From positions 28,744,501 through 28,808,500 of the forward strand of contig NC_086187.1 of assembly GCF_023053635.1 (NCBI RefSeq): 64,000 nt of DNA, given 5' to 3'. Positions 1 through 11,867 of the stretch are shown here, one piece after another; within the stretch, counting starts at the first letter, position 1, and each line of letters starts with the position of its first letter. Source of the DNA: Elgaria multicarinata webbii (lineage: Eukaryota; Chordata; Lepidosauria; Squamata; Anguidae). Position numbers and translations under genes: made by a program. Under the pieces are notes generated by a model. That model saw only the letters and a program-made list of their open reading frames with translations. It did no database searches and was not told the origin of the DNA.

Positions 1-584
1 CTAGGATGCTTCGTTATTCAAGATAGCCGTGGCACTGAGGCTGTGAAGATTCTGGTCAACATCAAGGGCTTGAGAGAGAAGACGAACGGAAGAGATAGAG
101 GCGATTGAATTACGAGCAGGGGGAAGAAGAACTTTGTGTTCTCATAACGCTACGCCTTTAGCTCACCAAAAAATGGAATAGGTTCAGGATTAGGACAGAG
201 GTACTCCTTCATACAATGTATAAGAAACCTCTGGAATCCAGCATCCAACGATAGCCACTAGTGGATTTTCAGGAAGGTTAGGCAAATTGACTAGGTTTTT
301 CCAAATTGCCAATCTTTGCCCACAGCTGTTTCCACTGGTAACTTCCACTTTTGTTTGCTCGAATAAGGATCCCCAGGGCTAGGATGGCCAGTTATTCATC
401 ATCAAAACAGGAATAGCAGCATCAAAAAAGGGAGGACAAAGGGGGACAGAGATTTGCAAAAATGCTAATTTTTGTTTGTTAGCTTAATATACCACCCAAT
501 AGCTGATATTCTCAGGGCAGTTCACAAAAATAATAATTGACTTCTATAAATGCAGATTTAGGCCCAATTATTATAATTTAAGGG

Positions 585-887
585 GAAAAGGAAAGGAACC
601 TCTCGTGCAAAGCACTTGAGTCATTGCTGACTCCTAGAGGGACACCTGCTTTCACTGACGTTTTCTTGGCAGACTTTGAAGCGGGGTGGTTTGCCATTGC
701 CTTCCCCAGTCGCGGATACCTTTCCCCCAGCTAGCTGGGTACTCATTTTACCGACCTCGGAAGGATGGAAGGCTGAGTCGACCCAAGCCGGCTGCTTGAG
801 AACCAGCTTCCGCTGGGATCGAACTCAGGCTGTGGGGAGAGTTTCGGCTGCAGTAACTGCCGCTTACCACTCTGTGCCACACGAGGC
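585..887 (-). repeat. tRNA-derived SINE, about 300 bp
   Basis: Read on the minus strand it starts CCTCGTGTGGCACAGAGTGG, a tRNA A-box-like head, with a B-box-like GTTCGATCCC. A unique body follows (CCATCCTTCCGAGGTCGGTA; GGCAATGGCAAACCACCCCG) and then a GGTTCCTTTCC tail. The same family is at 28419. It is not a functional tRNA gene because the cloverleaf continues into the SINE body. Confidence 0.82.
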
Positions 888-2559
888 GCAGACATACAAT
901 TTCATAGTGGGGGAAGGGCCATGGCCAGGTGCCCTGTGTACCTGCCTGTCCAGGTGGTCACTGTGGATGTTTCGGGGCCTCTGCTCCCCCTCCTTACGGT
1001 TCTTCCTCTTTAATCCAGAATCGGGCAGGGCAGCCCTTCCAGCCGAGAGCACTTTCGGAAGGAGGACACTCACCTCTCTGGCTTTGGTCTCGTGTCCTTG
1101 TGTCACTGTCTCAGGACAACATTAGTCCATTTGTAGCTTGCTCTGAATTCTGGACTTCAGCTAAATGGAACCTTTTAGTTGTGCGCTACCCAGAGAGCTT
1201 TGGCTGACGGACAGTATAAAAATGTAATAAATAAATAAACCTCAGTGTTCGCAGGCAGATTCCCTGAGGTGGCTGCTTTCGTGTCATTCCGGTGGGCATC
1301 TGACCAGTCATTCTTGGCAACGGGTCCAGAGATGCATCTTCGGACAGGTCCGGCTGTTTCCCACATTCGCCAGGAGGGCATCCGTGGGATTTCTGGGCAA
1401 GGCCAACTGAGGCGACAGGGCACGGCCCAGCCCCGGTGTTGCAAGGGCCCTGCCCAGCGGTTCCACCAGTTTCGTATCGGTGGATTCACCGGGCTAAAAG
1501 ATGACCCTGATCCCGCACAAGCTAGCACAGCTAAGAGACTGCAGCCGCCAGCTTTACATGAGGCCCCAAAGCTGAAATATGTCCATGTTTTATTGATAAA
1601 AATTAAGTGTTCTGGGAACGGCTCCAGACTAAACATGCCAGTTTGAAGACATTTGCGTAAAAAGCTTTCACATAAATCTGCTTTGCATCCTTGCATTTGG
1701 AAAACCAAGAGCGTGCTTTTTATATATATAAAAAAAGCCACCAAAGCCTTTGAACTTATTGTTCTCTGGCCGGCTGGCCTCCTGCTGCAGTTCCTTTCCC
1801 TGAGGGCAGGAGCAGTTCATGGGAGACCATCTTTCCCCCTCCCCGGTTTCGAAACCAGAAATCTCAGTGGCGAGGGACAAAAGCCCAGCGACAGGGTCCT
1901 TGTTTTGCCTGCAGACAGTCCCGGGTTCAAAACCCTGGCAGCATCTCCAGTGAAAGGGACACGGAGGCAGCAGGGAAAAGGGAACGGGCCTTCTCTGCAA
2001 GACACCCTGGGGAGAAGCTGCCCATCAGGGAATGCCGGATGCTGGGCGGAAAGAGCAAACGCAGGAAGAGGCCACGAGGCAGAGGAGCTGAGCTTCTTTC
2101 AGCTCACAGGGAGAGTTCAATGTTGGAGGAGCTCAGGGTAGGGGGGGCTCATTCCAGTGGCGGGTGAAGCTGACAGCAAAAGGTGAGGTTAGCGGGGCTG
2201 AAATACCCCAAATACCAGCCTACTTGAGCTTAAATGCACTCACTTCTGGTTACAAGGCCTCAGGCGAGTCATTTCAGCCTTTTAGAACGGGGAAAGCCAA
2301 CAAAAGCTAGGAGAGCATTCAACGATTGGTGGTTGATGGAAATGGGGCGGGGCCAAGGGAAGAGGGCGGGGTCATCTGTGTAAGCCTAGAGGGCCCAATT
2401 TGGCCCGTGGGCCTGAATTTCAACACCCCTGCAAAGCCTGTCTGAGTGAAGACGAAAGCAGGACGCAACGCACACACCACGACAGCAAAAACTTCCTTCA
2501 AGGTACCTTCCATTCCCTCTGGAATCTAATCCTTTATTTACAATCTAATTTACAATCTA

Positions 2560-2672
2560 ATCCTTTATTAGATTGTAAGCCTATGCGGCAGGGTCTTGCT
2601 ATTTACTGTGTTATCTGTACAGCACCATGTACATTGATGGTGCTATATAAATAAATAATAATAATAATAATA
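2560..2672 (+). repeat. Short interspersed repeat with AATA tail
   Basis: AGATTGTAAGCCTATGCGGC to TGGTGCTATATAAATAAATA, then an AATA/ATA run. The same unit is at 3123-3249. It resembles a LINE 3' end. Confidence 0.75.
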
Positions 2673-3122
2673 ATCTGGAAAAGGGAGCCCCGCGTCTCCT
2701 GCCTGACTCTGCGGCACAAATGCAGAAGCTCCAGCGGAGCTCCACACAAGCCAGGCTAGCTATGCACACTGCCTATTCAGCTCATGCACCCTGGCAGTCC
2801 TCTCTCCCTGACCCAAATAGGGTGGGCGCTGCTTGCAGAGAGAGCTCCAGGAAACTGGATGGAAAAATAAACAGACCGCAGGAATGTAAGGAATAAAACC
2901 GAGCTCCATCAAAGTGTCAGTTCTTGCCCTGGGAATGTGCAATCGGAAAGAGGATTTGTGCATTCCATCACTGATGTGGTGTCAGCCCTTTGAAACAGGC
3001 GGGGTGGGCCAGGTGTTTGCTGAGAACCCCAGAGGCCAAGTGGGTGGAAGAGGTGGCGCGGCGGGTCTGCTTCAGCCTTTCCTAAGAGCGGCATTCAATA
3101 CACACCCTAACAAAACAAAACA

Positions 3123-3207
3123 TTAGAATGTAAGCCTATGCGGCAGGGTCTTGCTATTTACTGTTTTACTCTGTACAGCACCATGTACATTGATGGTGCT
3201 ATACAAA

Positions 3208-3249
<42 letters not shown>
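3123..3249 (+). repeat. Short interspersed repeat with AATA tail
   Basis: This is a second copy of the 2560 unit (AGAATGTAAGCCTATGCGGC to ATGGTGCTATACAAATAAAT) with a longer AAAT run at about 3206-3249. Confidence 0.78.
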
Positions 3250-3251
<2 letters not shown>

Positions 3252-3430
3252 AATACAAAGCAAAACCTGGCAGTGAGAGAGCAGAGCTGCACGTAGTGGA
3301 GAGTTTAAAAAGAGCAGGAGGGGCAGAGAGAGAGAGAGAGAGAGAGAGGAGAGCAGGGGGAGGGGTCGACCTCCGGAAACTACAAGTGTTGTCAGTGGAA
3401 GCCTCGTTCTCTGTCGCTCTCTGACCTAGG

Positions 3431-3562
3431 CTGGCCTTCCCAACCTGATTTCCTCCAGATGTGTTGGGTTGCCACTCTCGTTATTCCTAGGCCATGCTGG
3501 GTTTGGATGACGGGGATTGCACCTCAACACGTCTACTAGAGGGCACCAAATCAGGGGAGGCT
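3431..3562. mobile_element. Older relative of the hAT MITE
   Basis: This foldback-like element (CTGGCCTTCCCAACCTGATT; CAGATGTGTTGGGTTGC; right arm ending CAAATCAGGGGAGGCT) is bounded by an exact 8-bp duplication GACCTAGG (3423-3430 and 3563-3570). The arms have drifted but the target duplication is intact. Confidence 0.75.
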
Positions 3563-3695
3563 GACCTAGGTAGTGGAGAGGCACCGCACGCATCTCAAGT
3601 GAGAAATACCACGGTGATGGGGAGAACCTTTCGCAAGACAAAGGCGAGTTGGAGGTAGGGAGGGGTGGGGTGGCCGTCAAATTGGCTCTACTTAC

Positions 3696-3723
3696 GTGCA
3701 AAGAATGGACTGGTCTTCTCGAT
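3696..3723 (-). CDS. MYH11: MYH11 exon 4 (28-bp micro-exon)
   Basis: This tiny exon of smooth-muscle myosin heavy chain encodes DREDQSILCT when joined to exon 3; the first codon is split (G from exon 3, AT here) and the last Thr codon continues in the next exon. It is flanked by a TCTGCAG acceptor with a long pyrimidine tract and a GTAAGT donor on the minus strand. The 28-bp length equals that of the mammalian exon as I recall it. In the motor domain it lies just before the ATP-binding P-loop GESGAGKT, which must be in an exon left of this window. A CR1 LINE begins only about 58 bp upstream of the acceptor. It is too short to be found as an open reading frame; it was identified by peptide match and splice sites. 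Confidence 0.93.
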
Positions 3724-3781
3724 CTGCAGAGAAAGAGAGAGAGAAAAAGGCATTAAATAAGTCTGAGGCATCCCGGCCCGT

Positions 3782-4212
3782 GATGATCAGGGCTCTGGAA
3801 ACAAAGCCCTATGAAGAGAGACTGAAAGAACTGGACCTGTTTAGCCTGGAGAAGAGAAGATTGAGGGGAGACATGAGAGCACTCTTCAAATACTTGAAAG
3901 GTTGTCCCACAGAGGAGGGCCAGGATCTCTTCTCGATCCTCCCAGAGTGCAGGACACGGAATAACGGGCTCAAGTTAAAGGAAGCCAGATTCCAGCTGGA
4001 CATCAGGAAAAACTTCCTGACTGTTAGAGCAGGACGACAATGGAACCAGTTACCTAGGGAGGTTGTGGGCTCTCCCACACTCGAGGCCTTCAAGAGGCAG
4101 CTGGACAACCCTCTGTCAGGGATGCTGTAGGGTGAATTCCTGCCTTGAGCAGGGGGTTGGACTCCATGGCCTTGTAGGTCCCTTCCAACTCTGCTATTCT
4201 ATGATTCTATGA
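3782..4212 (+). repeat. CR1 LINE 3' end
   Basis: The 3' part of CR1 ORF2 is recognisable ([20 protein letters not shown] through [20 protein letters not shown]), followed by the short UTR and the CR1 hallmark end TTCTATGATTCTATGA. It is heavily 5' truncated. It lies antisense in MYH11 and begins about 58 bp from the exon 4 acceptor. Confidence 0.92.
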
Positions 4213-4267
4213 GACATCTGGGCTCGGTCTATGCACCATCCCCTTCTCACACACATTTACATTTATA

Positions 4268-4440
4268 TAAATCTGGACACTGGCCTTGGGTCCATCTAGG
4301 CCAGTATTGTCTACACTGACAGGCAGCAGCCCTCAGGCTGAGAAGAGTCCTCTTCCTTCACCTGCTACAGGATCCTTTTAACGGAAGGTGCCAGGGTTCG
4401 AACCTGGGACCTTCCGCATGCAAGACGGATCTACAGCTTC
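4268..4440 (-). repeat. tRNA-derived SINE (third family), reversed
   Basis: The segment has GCCAGTATTGTCTACACTGA followed by a degraded middle and GGTGCCAGGGTTCGAACCTG GG (B-box region) with TTCCGCATGCAAGACGGAT. This family recurs at least nine times in the window. Confidence 0.75.
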
Positions 4441-6938
4441 TCTTGCCATCTAGAGAATCCTCTGCAGCACTTGACAGCTCGTCCATCAACAAAAAGGTAG
4501 CTGCGTCCACCTCACTGTTTGATTTAGTTTTAGCACGTTTTCTGGGGCCAGCAACAGACATTTTCATTTTTATGCTCAGGAGTAGAATTTAGAACAAAAG
4601 GTTAAAGTTGCAATCAATTCCATATCTGAACTGGAACCAGACAAGAATCCAAACGGGTGGAGGTTCTTAAACTGCGGCCCCTTGGATCACTGGTGTTATG
4701 CTTGCAGGCAGACCTTGAGGCCATCGCAAAATGTGAAAGGCCTTTTCCCAAAACAAACATCACAGTAATGATAGCCGCAGTTGGCCGCCTGGGATAGTCA
4801 TTAGGCCTTTTCTCCGCTCCGGATCAAAGCCACGCTCATTTCTTTTAATCCCGCTAATCACCCCTGCTGACATTTTTAATTAGGGGCACTTAACGGAGAG
4901 AGAATTCCACTTGAGCTGAGCCACACCAACAGCCAACACTAGAAACAAGAAGAGCCTGGGAAATAAAACAGGGTGGGTGGGTGGGTGCGTCAAAACTTCT
5001 GACACCAGTGACAGCACCCGGGTCTCCGTCTCCTCCACGGCCTCGTTACCAGGAGCCCTCCGGGACTTTTAAACTCTTCTCTCCATATTCTCCAAAATCA
5101 CTCACTGCACAATCCTGGTGCCAAAAATCGCATGCAGTGGTGAAACTAGGTAACGGTAGACCCTGGATTTCATTACCTTATTGGGGGCAGGGATTAGACG
5201 GTCGTGGGTATTACACCAGCCGTGAAGCAAACAACAACTACTATAATAATGAGTTCTAAATTTACATCTAGACACCTACGTCGGCCTATGCCAGTTTTAT
5301 GCTAATTGCTGTCCTCTTTCGTCTTCTTTTATTGATGCGTTTCCTCCTATGAGGAAGGGGATTTTGGACCCCCTAGCAACCATCATGACTACAGGAATAA
5401 AATGGGGCTTGCTTCTGCTGCCACTCTCTGCCATTGGAGGAAGGGGGATGGGCTGCAGGGCCCTGGACCTCGGTGGCCCCCAGGCCCAGTCCGAGATGCA
5501 CAACTGACCACACAGCATCACTTTTGCAAAGCGGGGGGGGGGGGGCAAACAAGGGCAGATGCCATCTGGAGCAAACCCTGGAAGATGGCTGTGAATGGGG
5601 GAGCCATGAAAATGAAAGATCTGCCACGCTGGACCGGGTCAAGAGTCTATCTCGCCCAGTCACGCCCAGCCAGATCCCACTCGAAGCCCACAAGGCTCTG
5701 GGCTGCCCCGCGTCACGCCGCCAGGATCTGGCACAGAGGCAGCGCAACCCTCAGAGGACACGGATGCTCCATGAAGCCATCATGCCTGACAGCTGCCATC
5801 AGTAAGAGCCACGGAGGGTTGGTCCAGCTCAGCCCTTTCCCCGTGGGTAGAGGGGGAGGCTTGTGCCTTTGAAAACAAGACCAGCATCCTTCACGTCCTC
5901 GGGGCGGCTTCTTAGAAGGCCGCCCTACCCCACGCGTTCCCTGAGGCTTCCCTCCCCAAAGACTGGCTCTCCTTCTGCGACATCGCAGCCTTGGATCGGA
6001 TGGTTTATCGCCAGGAAGCAACTCTGAGCTGGCAGCTTGACCATAAAAGGAGAAAGCCTTTCCAAAGTTGCAGCCAGGGCATCAGCGGCTCGCTTCTTTA
6101 CATTTTATTAGAGGCTGGTTTCCCCCAAAGGATTTCTGTGCTGCCAACACAGCCTGAGAGAGAGCGGCGGGGATGGCAGGAAAAAGGATGTCTCTCAGCT
6201 GCCCCCGTTTAACGGCCGCATCCAGCCCCCACGGCAGCAGAGGGGAAAGGAGGAGGAGGAGGAGGGCACAGGAGCATGGAGCAAGGATGCATCCTTATCA
6301 CCACTCATCGCAAGCCACGAGAGGGTACCACGGCCCGTGTAGACAGAGGCAATCGAGGAGACCTCCACAGAAGAGGGAACGGTGCCAGGTGGAGCGGCTC
6401 TTGCAGAAGACGTTCCAAAGCGACAGGGCCACTCTAAGGAGGGGGGCCTCCCTGCCTTCGCGCCAATGCTCCCTGGTCCCTATCCCTGCTCTTTTTTTTT
6501 TTAATAGAAGATCGGACCAATTCCCTGCTCCCTGTCCTACGCTACATGAAGACTGCTTTAAAAGCCTTAATGCAAAGGGATAAAACGGAGGAGAGGGAAA
6601 AGGCAGGATGTAAATGTCATCACGAAATCAATCAATCCATAAAAGCCAATATCGTTTAACGAGCCATTATTAAAGGCACACGAGCTCTACCAAGTCCCCC
6701 TTTGCATGTGGATAACCACCCTCAAGGGAGTTTCATTCTGGCCAATGGCTATGCAGGCTGGGGTTAATGGGAGTTGTAGTCCAGCCCATCTGGAGGATGA
6801 CAAGTTGGAGAAGGCTGATCTATGCTTGTTCAAGTTGGGCCTTTATCATTTAGAGAGCCTTCTTCTTCCTCCTGTTCCCAATGCAAAAGAAAGAAAGAAA
6901 GAAAGAAAGATCTCTTTGACACAACTGTTCTCCTAGAA

Positions 6939-7065
6939 CAGCCTTCCTCAACCTGGGGCGCTCCAGAGGTGTTGGACTGCATCTCCCAGAATGCCCCAGC
7001 CTGGCTGGGGCATTCTGGGAGTTGTAGTCCAACACATCTGGAGCGCCCCAGGTTGAGGAAGGCTG
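6939..7065. mobile_element. hAT palindromic MITE, copy 1
   Basis: This 127-bp foldback element opens CAGCCTTCCTCAACCTGGGG and closes with its reverse complement. It is flanked by the exact 8-bp duplication TCCTAGAA (6931-6938 and 7066-7073). The element has no coding capacity. An 8-bp duplication with a CAG..CTG end is the hAT superfamily signature. Confidence 0.93.
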
Positions 7066-7805
7066 TCCTAGAACAAAACGCACACAGTCACTGGGCTTAG
7101 CTTGCAACCCCAAGGGATAAACTAATTAAGTTTTTCCAAAAATGAAACAAGGGGGGGGGGAAGACCTCTGATTGTATTTCAGGGTTGAAGGAAGGGATCT
7201 ATGCAGGACCCCTGCTCTGGCAGGCAGGATGTCTCGACAGGGAAGATGTGTAACGGGAACCATTCCGGATCAACAGTACTTTTGCAAACATGAATTTCTG
7301 TACACATAAACAGTCTTCACCGGTCGCTGGAGTTCTGCCCCATGACCTGCCTTGGGCACGTACAAAGAGATCGCTGCCATTCATCCGTGTCGTTCCCTTG
7401 TCATTTCTGCTTCTCTGGTTTTGGTACTTACAAGTATTTATTATTTATTCAGATGATTAATTTATAGAAGGGTCAGCAACTGGAAGTCAATTCCTGTACT
7501 GAAATCCACTTCCCGTCGACGGCCTTCAAGGCCACTTTCCGACTCTACTATTCCATGATCCTAATTCAACCCAAGGGAGATGGCCAACAATTGTGGCACT
7601 GAGCCAATGGCTATATTAGCCTGGACTACCCGAAGGAGTTCCTGACATGCATGAATAAAGGAGGCATGAAGAGGCGTGTGGGAACTCTGGAACTTTTAGT
7701 GCCATCGGACCTGTGGGTTGGGGACGCTGGGAGGGCGGTAGGTTGGGGAAGGCTGTCCTACTCCATCTTTGGGGCATGAATGTGATTCATACTAACAGGG
7801 ACTGG

Positions 7806-8357
7806 CTGACGAGACCACATCACGCCAGTCCTTTTCCAGCTTCATTGGCTGCCAGTCCAGGTCCGGGCCCGATTCAAAGTGCTGGTATTAACATTTAAAG
7901 CCCTAAACGGCTGAAGGAACGCCTCCTCCCGGATGTACCTGCCCGGACCCTAAGGTCATCCTCAGGGGTCCGTCTCTGCGAGCCCCTGCCAAAGGAAGTG
8001 AGGCAGGTGGCTACCAGGAGGAGGGCCTTCTCTGCTGTGGCACCCCGGCTGTGGAATGAGCTCCCTAAGGAGGTTCGCTTGGCACCTACGTTATATGCTT
8101 TTAGACGCCAGGTGAAGACCTTTTTATTCTCCCAGCATTTTAACAGTCTATAAATAAATTTTAACATGGTGTTTTAAATTTGTAATTTTGCATTGCTGCT
8201 GTTTTTATCTGGTTGAGCTTTTATACTGTATTTTATATTATGGTTTTATACTGTTGTTTTATACTTTGAATTTTTCTAATTTTTGTGAACCGCCCAGGGA
8301 GCTCCTGCTATTGGGCGGTATGGAAACGTAATAAATAAATAAATAAATAAATAAATA
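7806..8357 (+). repeat. L2-clade LINE 3' end
   Basis: The nucleotide sequence encodes remnants of the L2 reverse transcriptase C-terminus (LHWLPVQVRARFKVLVLTFK and AFSAVAPRLWNELPKEVRLA). It then has the UTR and the tail GAACCGCCCAGGGAGCTCC..TTGGGCGGTATGG with an AATA run. It is antisense to MYH11. Confidence 0.85.
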
Positions 8358-8359
8358 TT

Positions 8360-8540
8360 GGGAACATCCGAAGCTGCCCTTACACTGAGTCATGGGTCCG
8401 TGAAGCCCAGTATTGTCGACACTGACTGGCAGCCATGGCTGTCCACGTTTTCAGGCCAGATTCTTTCCTAACCCTACTTGGGGAAACCAGGAATGTTCTG
8501 CACTCAAAGTAGGTCCTCTGCTACTGAGTTACGCCCTGCC
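8360..8540 (-). repeat. tRNA-derived SINE (third family), reversed
   Basis: Blocks AAGCTGCCCTTACACTGAGT, CCCAGTATTGTCGACACTGA and a TCTTTCCTAACCCTAC region match the family consensus. It begins directly after the AATA tail of an L2 LINE. Confidence 0.72.
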
Positions 8541-10109
8541 CGAAAGATAAAGCTACAGTCCCCCGTATCATATTACAGGGTGTGTTGAGACCATGGTACA
8601 TTTTGCTTCCATCACGCCTGCACGGCAGAATAACAACCAACACGATGAATTACTCCCTGTTTGCTCTGGTTCTTCCACTTCAGCACTTCATATTATTACG
8701 AGACCCTCACAGAGCAGCTGCATTTAATACACAAACCTCCAGGAACTGCTACTAGGAGGAAGCAATGTGTATATATCACACGGAGAGGCTATGTTTGCTA
8801 CGTCTGCACAAAAAGATGTAACTTCGTGTTAAGCGATGCTGGCGATGATTCAGAGCGGAATAGTTTTAGCTACCTGATGTGTCTCCTACATTTTGTACTG
8901 GTGCAGTTTATAGATAGCCTAGTTTTTCTAGCAGTTGTTGGCGTATCTGGGTTGCAAATCTTTGTGCAGGTGAGATGAGAAGGGGAAATGATTTGAACAG
9001 AAAGTACCCTAATTCAGACTTCCAAAGGTGGGAGCTGTACGGGGAAACCAAAACGACCCGGCTAAGAGAGACAAATGTGCTATTCCTGAATACGCCTGTT
9101 TGGGGCACCCTCCTGCTGGCAAACGATAAAAGGATGCAGACGTGGGCAGGAAAAATTGAATCCAGCAAAATGAAAACGCAGAAGGAATTCAGGGGAGGGA
9201 TCTGGGTAGAGTCTACACTGGAGGCTTTTTCATTCCTGAGTCACTGCTGAGTAACAACACGAAAAGATGGGTCCCTTTTCCAAGAAGCTTACAATTTGAA
9301 AGATCCAGCACTCAGAAGGGGAGGAAGGAAGGTAAAACAGAGAAGAGCCTGCACTCAGTTTCATTACACAGACGTAGGTTTAGTTCAATTAGAGGATATG
9401 AATATGCAAACAAGTCTGTTGCATTCCATTGCAGAGCCCCTCACTAAAAGGCTTTAGGAAAACCATGTGCCTAAAATTAGGGAGGCGCCTTCGCCTCTAG
9501 CTATCTTCTCCGCACAGCGCAAAGAAGCATGACGAAGCTCCTGTCAGTCCCGTCATCCCGACTGAGGGAGGCGACCCAAAGTGGTTTCCCAGCAGGAAGG
9601 AGCAGCTGAGCGTCTCCAAGTTACCCACAACACCAAGAGAGTCTAATGGATACGCCTCCCTCCGTAGGATTTCACAGGAGGAAACACATCGTTCATTCTA
9701 CACAATGTACACACATGAAAGAGCCTGCAGAAAACACACGTCCACTTTGGAACCTGGGCATGGGGCAGTCTATTTGGGCATTCGTCCAGAGTTGCTGAGG
9801 GCACAGGGGGTTCCAGCAGGAGTCGTGCTGTTGTTGTTTTTCAAAGCCAGCTTTGATCAGATGGGCACGGGTCATTCTAATCTTGCAAACGGCTCGTCAC
9901 ACATGTAGAGACATAAGAGCCCTGCTGGATCAGACCAACGGTCTCCAGGTACAGCAAGGAAAGAATCCTGCCTGAAACCTGGGACAGCCATTCCTTCAGC
10001 CCGTGTCAACAATATGGGGCTAGATGGACCAGGGGCCTGACTCAGGGGAAGGCCGTGTCCCGGGTTCCTATCTCTTTGGGGAACGGGCCCTAAGTCTTTG
10101 GGGCAGAGG

Positions 10110-10222
10110 TCTACGTCAGCCTCCCCTAACTTGGCATCCTCTAGATGTGATGAACTGCAACTCCCAGTATCCCCCAGCCAGTACAGCCACGTGCAGTCTA
10201 ACACACCTGGAGAGCACTGGTC
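10110..10222. mobile_element. Old hAT MITE relative, diverged
   Basis: The blocks AGCCTCCCCTAACTTGGCAT, CCTCTAGATGTGATGAACTG, CAACTCCCAGTAT and a right arm CAGTCTAACACACCTGGAGA keep the order of the young MITE. No clear target duplication was found. Similar old fragments occur near 22486-22620, 40455-40580 and 51180-51335. Confidence 0.6.
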
Positions 10223-11239
10223 CAGAACAATGAGATCCACAAAGGAGGCAGAGCGCTGATGGCAGCACTGATGGAGGTGCTGCAGACGGTCAGATGCCGA
10301 TGGTGAAGCCGCTCCCCCTCCCCCAGTCCCAGAGGAACGTTTCCCCCCACGTCCCTATTTGCCAAAACTATTTGCTTGGCTTCCAAGCGTGCCCATGAGC
10401 CTCGGCACCAGAGGGCGAGCGGAGAGCTTTTCCTTTTTGAGTCACACTCTGGCCGCGCAGGGCGGATGGTGCCAAAGGATTCCTAGGAATGTTCAAGCAA
10501 CTCTGTGTGGACTGAACACAACGTTGAACCGAGGGTCGGCCCGAGGCGTCGGGTGCCCCTCGCTCGGGACGGACCGTCCGCATCTCATGACTTAAACACA
10601 GGGCCACAATCCACCAAGAAGGCCTTCTGGGCAAGTCCTGCCGAAACGTTCGAGAGCTGCGTGTGTGCAAGCAAAGAGGAGAAGGTCCTGGTGGATTGAG
10701 ACCCCGTGCAGCAGACCCGGCTGTTGCCCACTCTGCTGCTGTTAGTGGCCCCCACATTCTGCCGCAAGACGCAGGAGCCAGGCCTGGACTCGAGCAAAGG
10801 CCTCCTCTTCAAGCAAGGGGGAGTTGAGCCGAGGGCTGAATTCAAGTCCAGAGAAGCTCTTGAGGGGTGGGAGGGGCTTAGGGCCGAAGGGGCAGGGCCA
10901 AAGCTACCAGCCTCACTTTAGCTTAAAGGTCTTTACTGCCAATCACTAAGCCATGACTGGGAAACGTGCGCGTGCGCCCACCACCACCACCCTCCAAAGC
11001 GGGAAAAACAAATCCAAAAAAACAAAATGGCACCCAGAGCGGCCAGGTCAAACTGGGCACTCTGGCTGCCATTTAACACTTGCTTGTTTTTTTATTTTGC
11101 TTTCCCCTTTGGGTGCTCCATAGCTGCAAACAAGCTTATTCTGTCCCTTTTGACTCTCCGTAGCTGCTCTGGACACAGTTTTATTTTATTTTTAGGTTCA
11201 TTTTTGGTGCTGCGGGATGGGGGAGGTGCAGCCCCAGAC

Positions 11240-11640
11240 TTTACGCTGACTCAGACCCTTGGTCTATTTAGCCCAGTATAGCTGACACTGGCTGGCAGCA
11301 GCTATCCAGAGTTTCAGGCAGAAATCTTCCCCAGCTCTTTTTCACAGATGCCAGAGATTGAGCCTTGGGACCTACCGGATCCCAGACGTCCCACCCCAGA
11401 AGCTGCCTTTATGCTGAGTCAGAAACTTGGTCTGTTGAGCCCAGTAATGTCTACACTGACTGGCAGCGGCTCTCCCAGGTTTCAGACAGGATTCCTTCCT
11501 AGCCCTACCAGGGGATGCCGTGGATCGAACCCGTGCTCCACCCTGGCATCTAAGGGCCTTTTAACTGGAGATGCCAGGGGCCAAACTCTAACCCTCTGCA
11601 CAGAAACCAGGGACTCGGCTTTTCCGTCGAGCTAAGCCAC
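11240..11640 (-). repeat. Two tandem copies of the third-family SINE
   Basis: Two reversed copies lie head to tail (about 11240-11370 and 11396-11640). Each has TGAGTCAGA..CTTGGTCTGTT, CCCAGTA..GTCTACACTGAC TGGCAGC-type and GATGCCAGGG blocks. The second is nearly full length and ends in a tRNA-like region (GAGCTAAGCCACGCA). Confidence 0.75.
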
Positions 11641-11710
11641 GCATCCCATAATGCCTAAGGTTCCCCGTGTGACGTCTGCAATGCTTCGAAGACGAGGCCT
11701 CCAGCCTTAC

Positions 11711-11867
11711 CTTGCATCATGCTCCTGTATGCCGTGTCGGCAATAGCGTAGATGTGGGGGGGCATCTCGTGGCGCTTCTTGCCTTTGTACATGTCGATAA
11801 TTTTCTCCGAGTAGATGGGCAGCTGCTTGTAAGGGTTTACAACCACGCAAAAGAGACCTGAGTAAGT
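11711..11867 (-). CDS. MYH11: MYH11 exon 3, motor domain
   Basis: The exon encodes [20 protein letters not shown] and continues to the [12 protein letters not shown]-like end (read here as [11 protein letters not shown]). This is a hallmark stretch of the myosin II motor domain: the NPYK segment and the helix preceding the nucleotide pocket. It is 157 bp, begins in phase 0 after TTCCTTACAG, and ends one base into a codon before GTAAGG, so it joins exon 4 in frame. The protein is the contractile motor of vascular and visceral smooth muscle, working with essential and regulatory light chains in thick filaments. The sequence favours MYH11 over the paralogues MYH9, MYH10 and MYH14 because exon 2 upstream begins [12 protein letters not shown] and because CEP20 and ABCC1 are its neighbours. 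Confidence 0.96.

Larger units (their letters stand above)
1..3691. other. MYH11 intron 4 (partial), repeat-rich
   Basis: No exon was recognised here, and the P-loop exon is not present. The stretch holds a tRNA-derived SINE (585-887), a tail fragment of an L2-like LINE at about 1185-1240, two short repeats ending in AATA runs (about 2560-2670 and 3123-3249), a GA run at 3329-3349, and an old foldback element (3431-3562). Positions 890-2530 otherwise look like unique intron sequence. Confidence 0.7.
3724..11710. other. MYH11 intron 3
   Basis: This is an 8-kb intron between the 157-bp and 28-bp exons. It holds a CR1 copy, an L2 copy, one young hAT MITE and three or four fragments of a tRNA-derived SINE. 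Stretches of about 4450-6900 and 8550-9900 contain nothing I recognise beyond short simple repeats, and the reading frames there show no protein similarity I know. Confidence 0.7.

Noticed and set aside
1-3691. The next MYH11 exon (P-loop GESGAGKT)
   Set aside because: No minus-strand match was found here, so it presumably lies left of the window.
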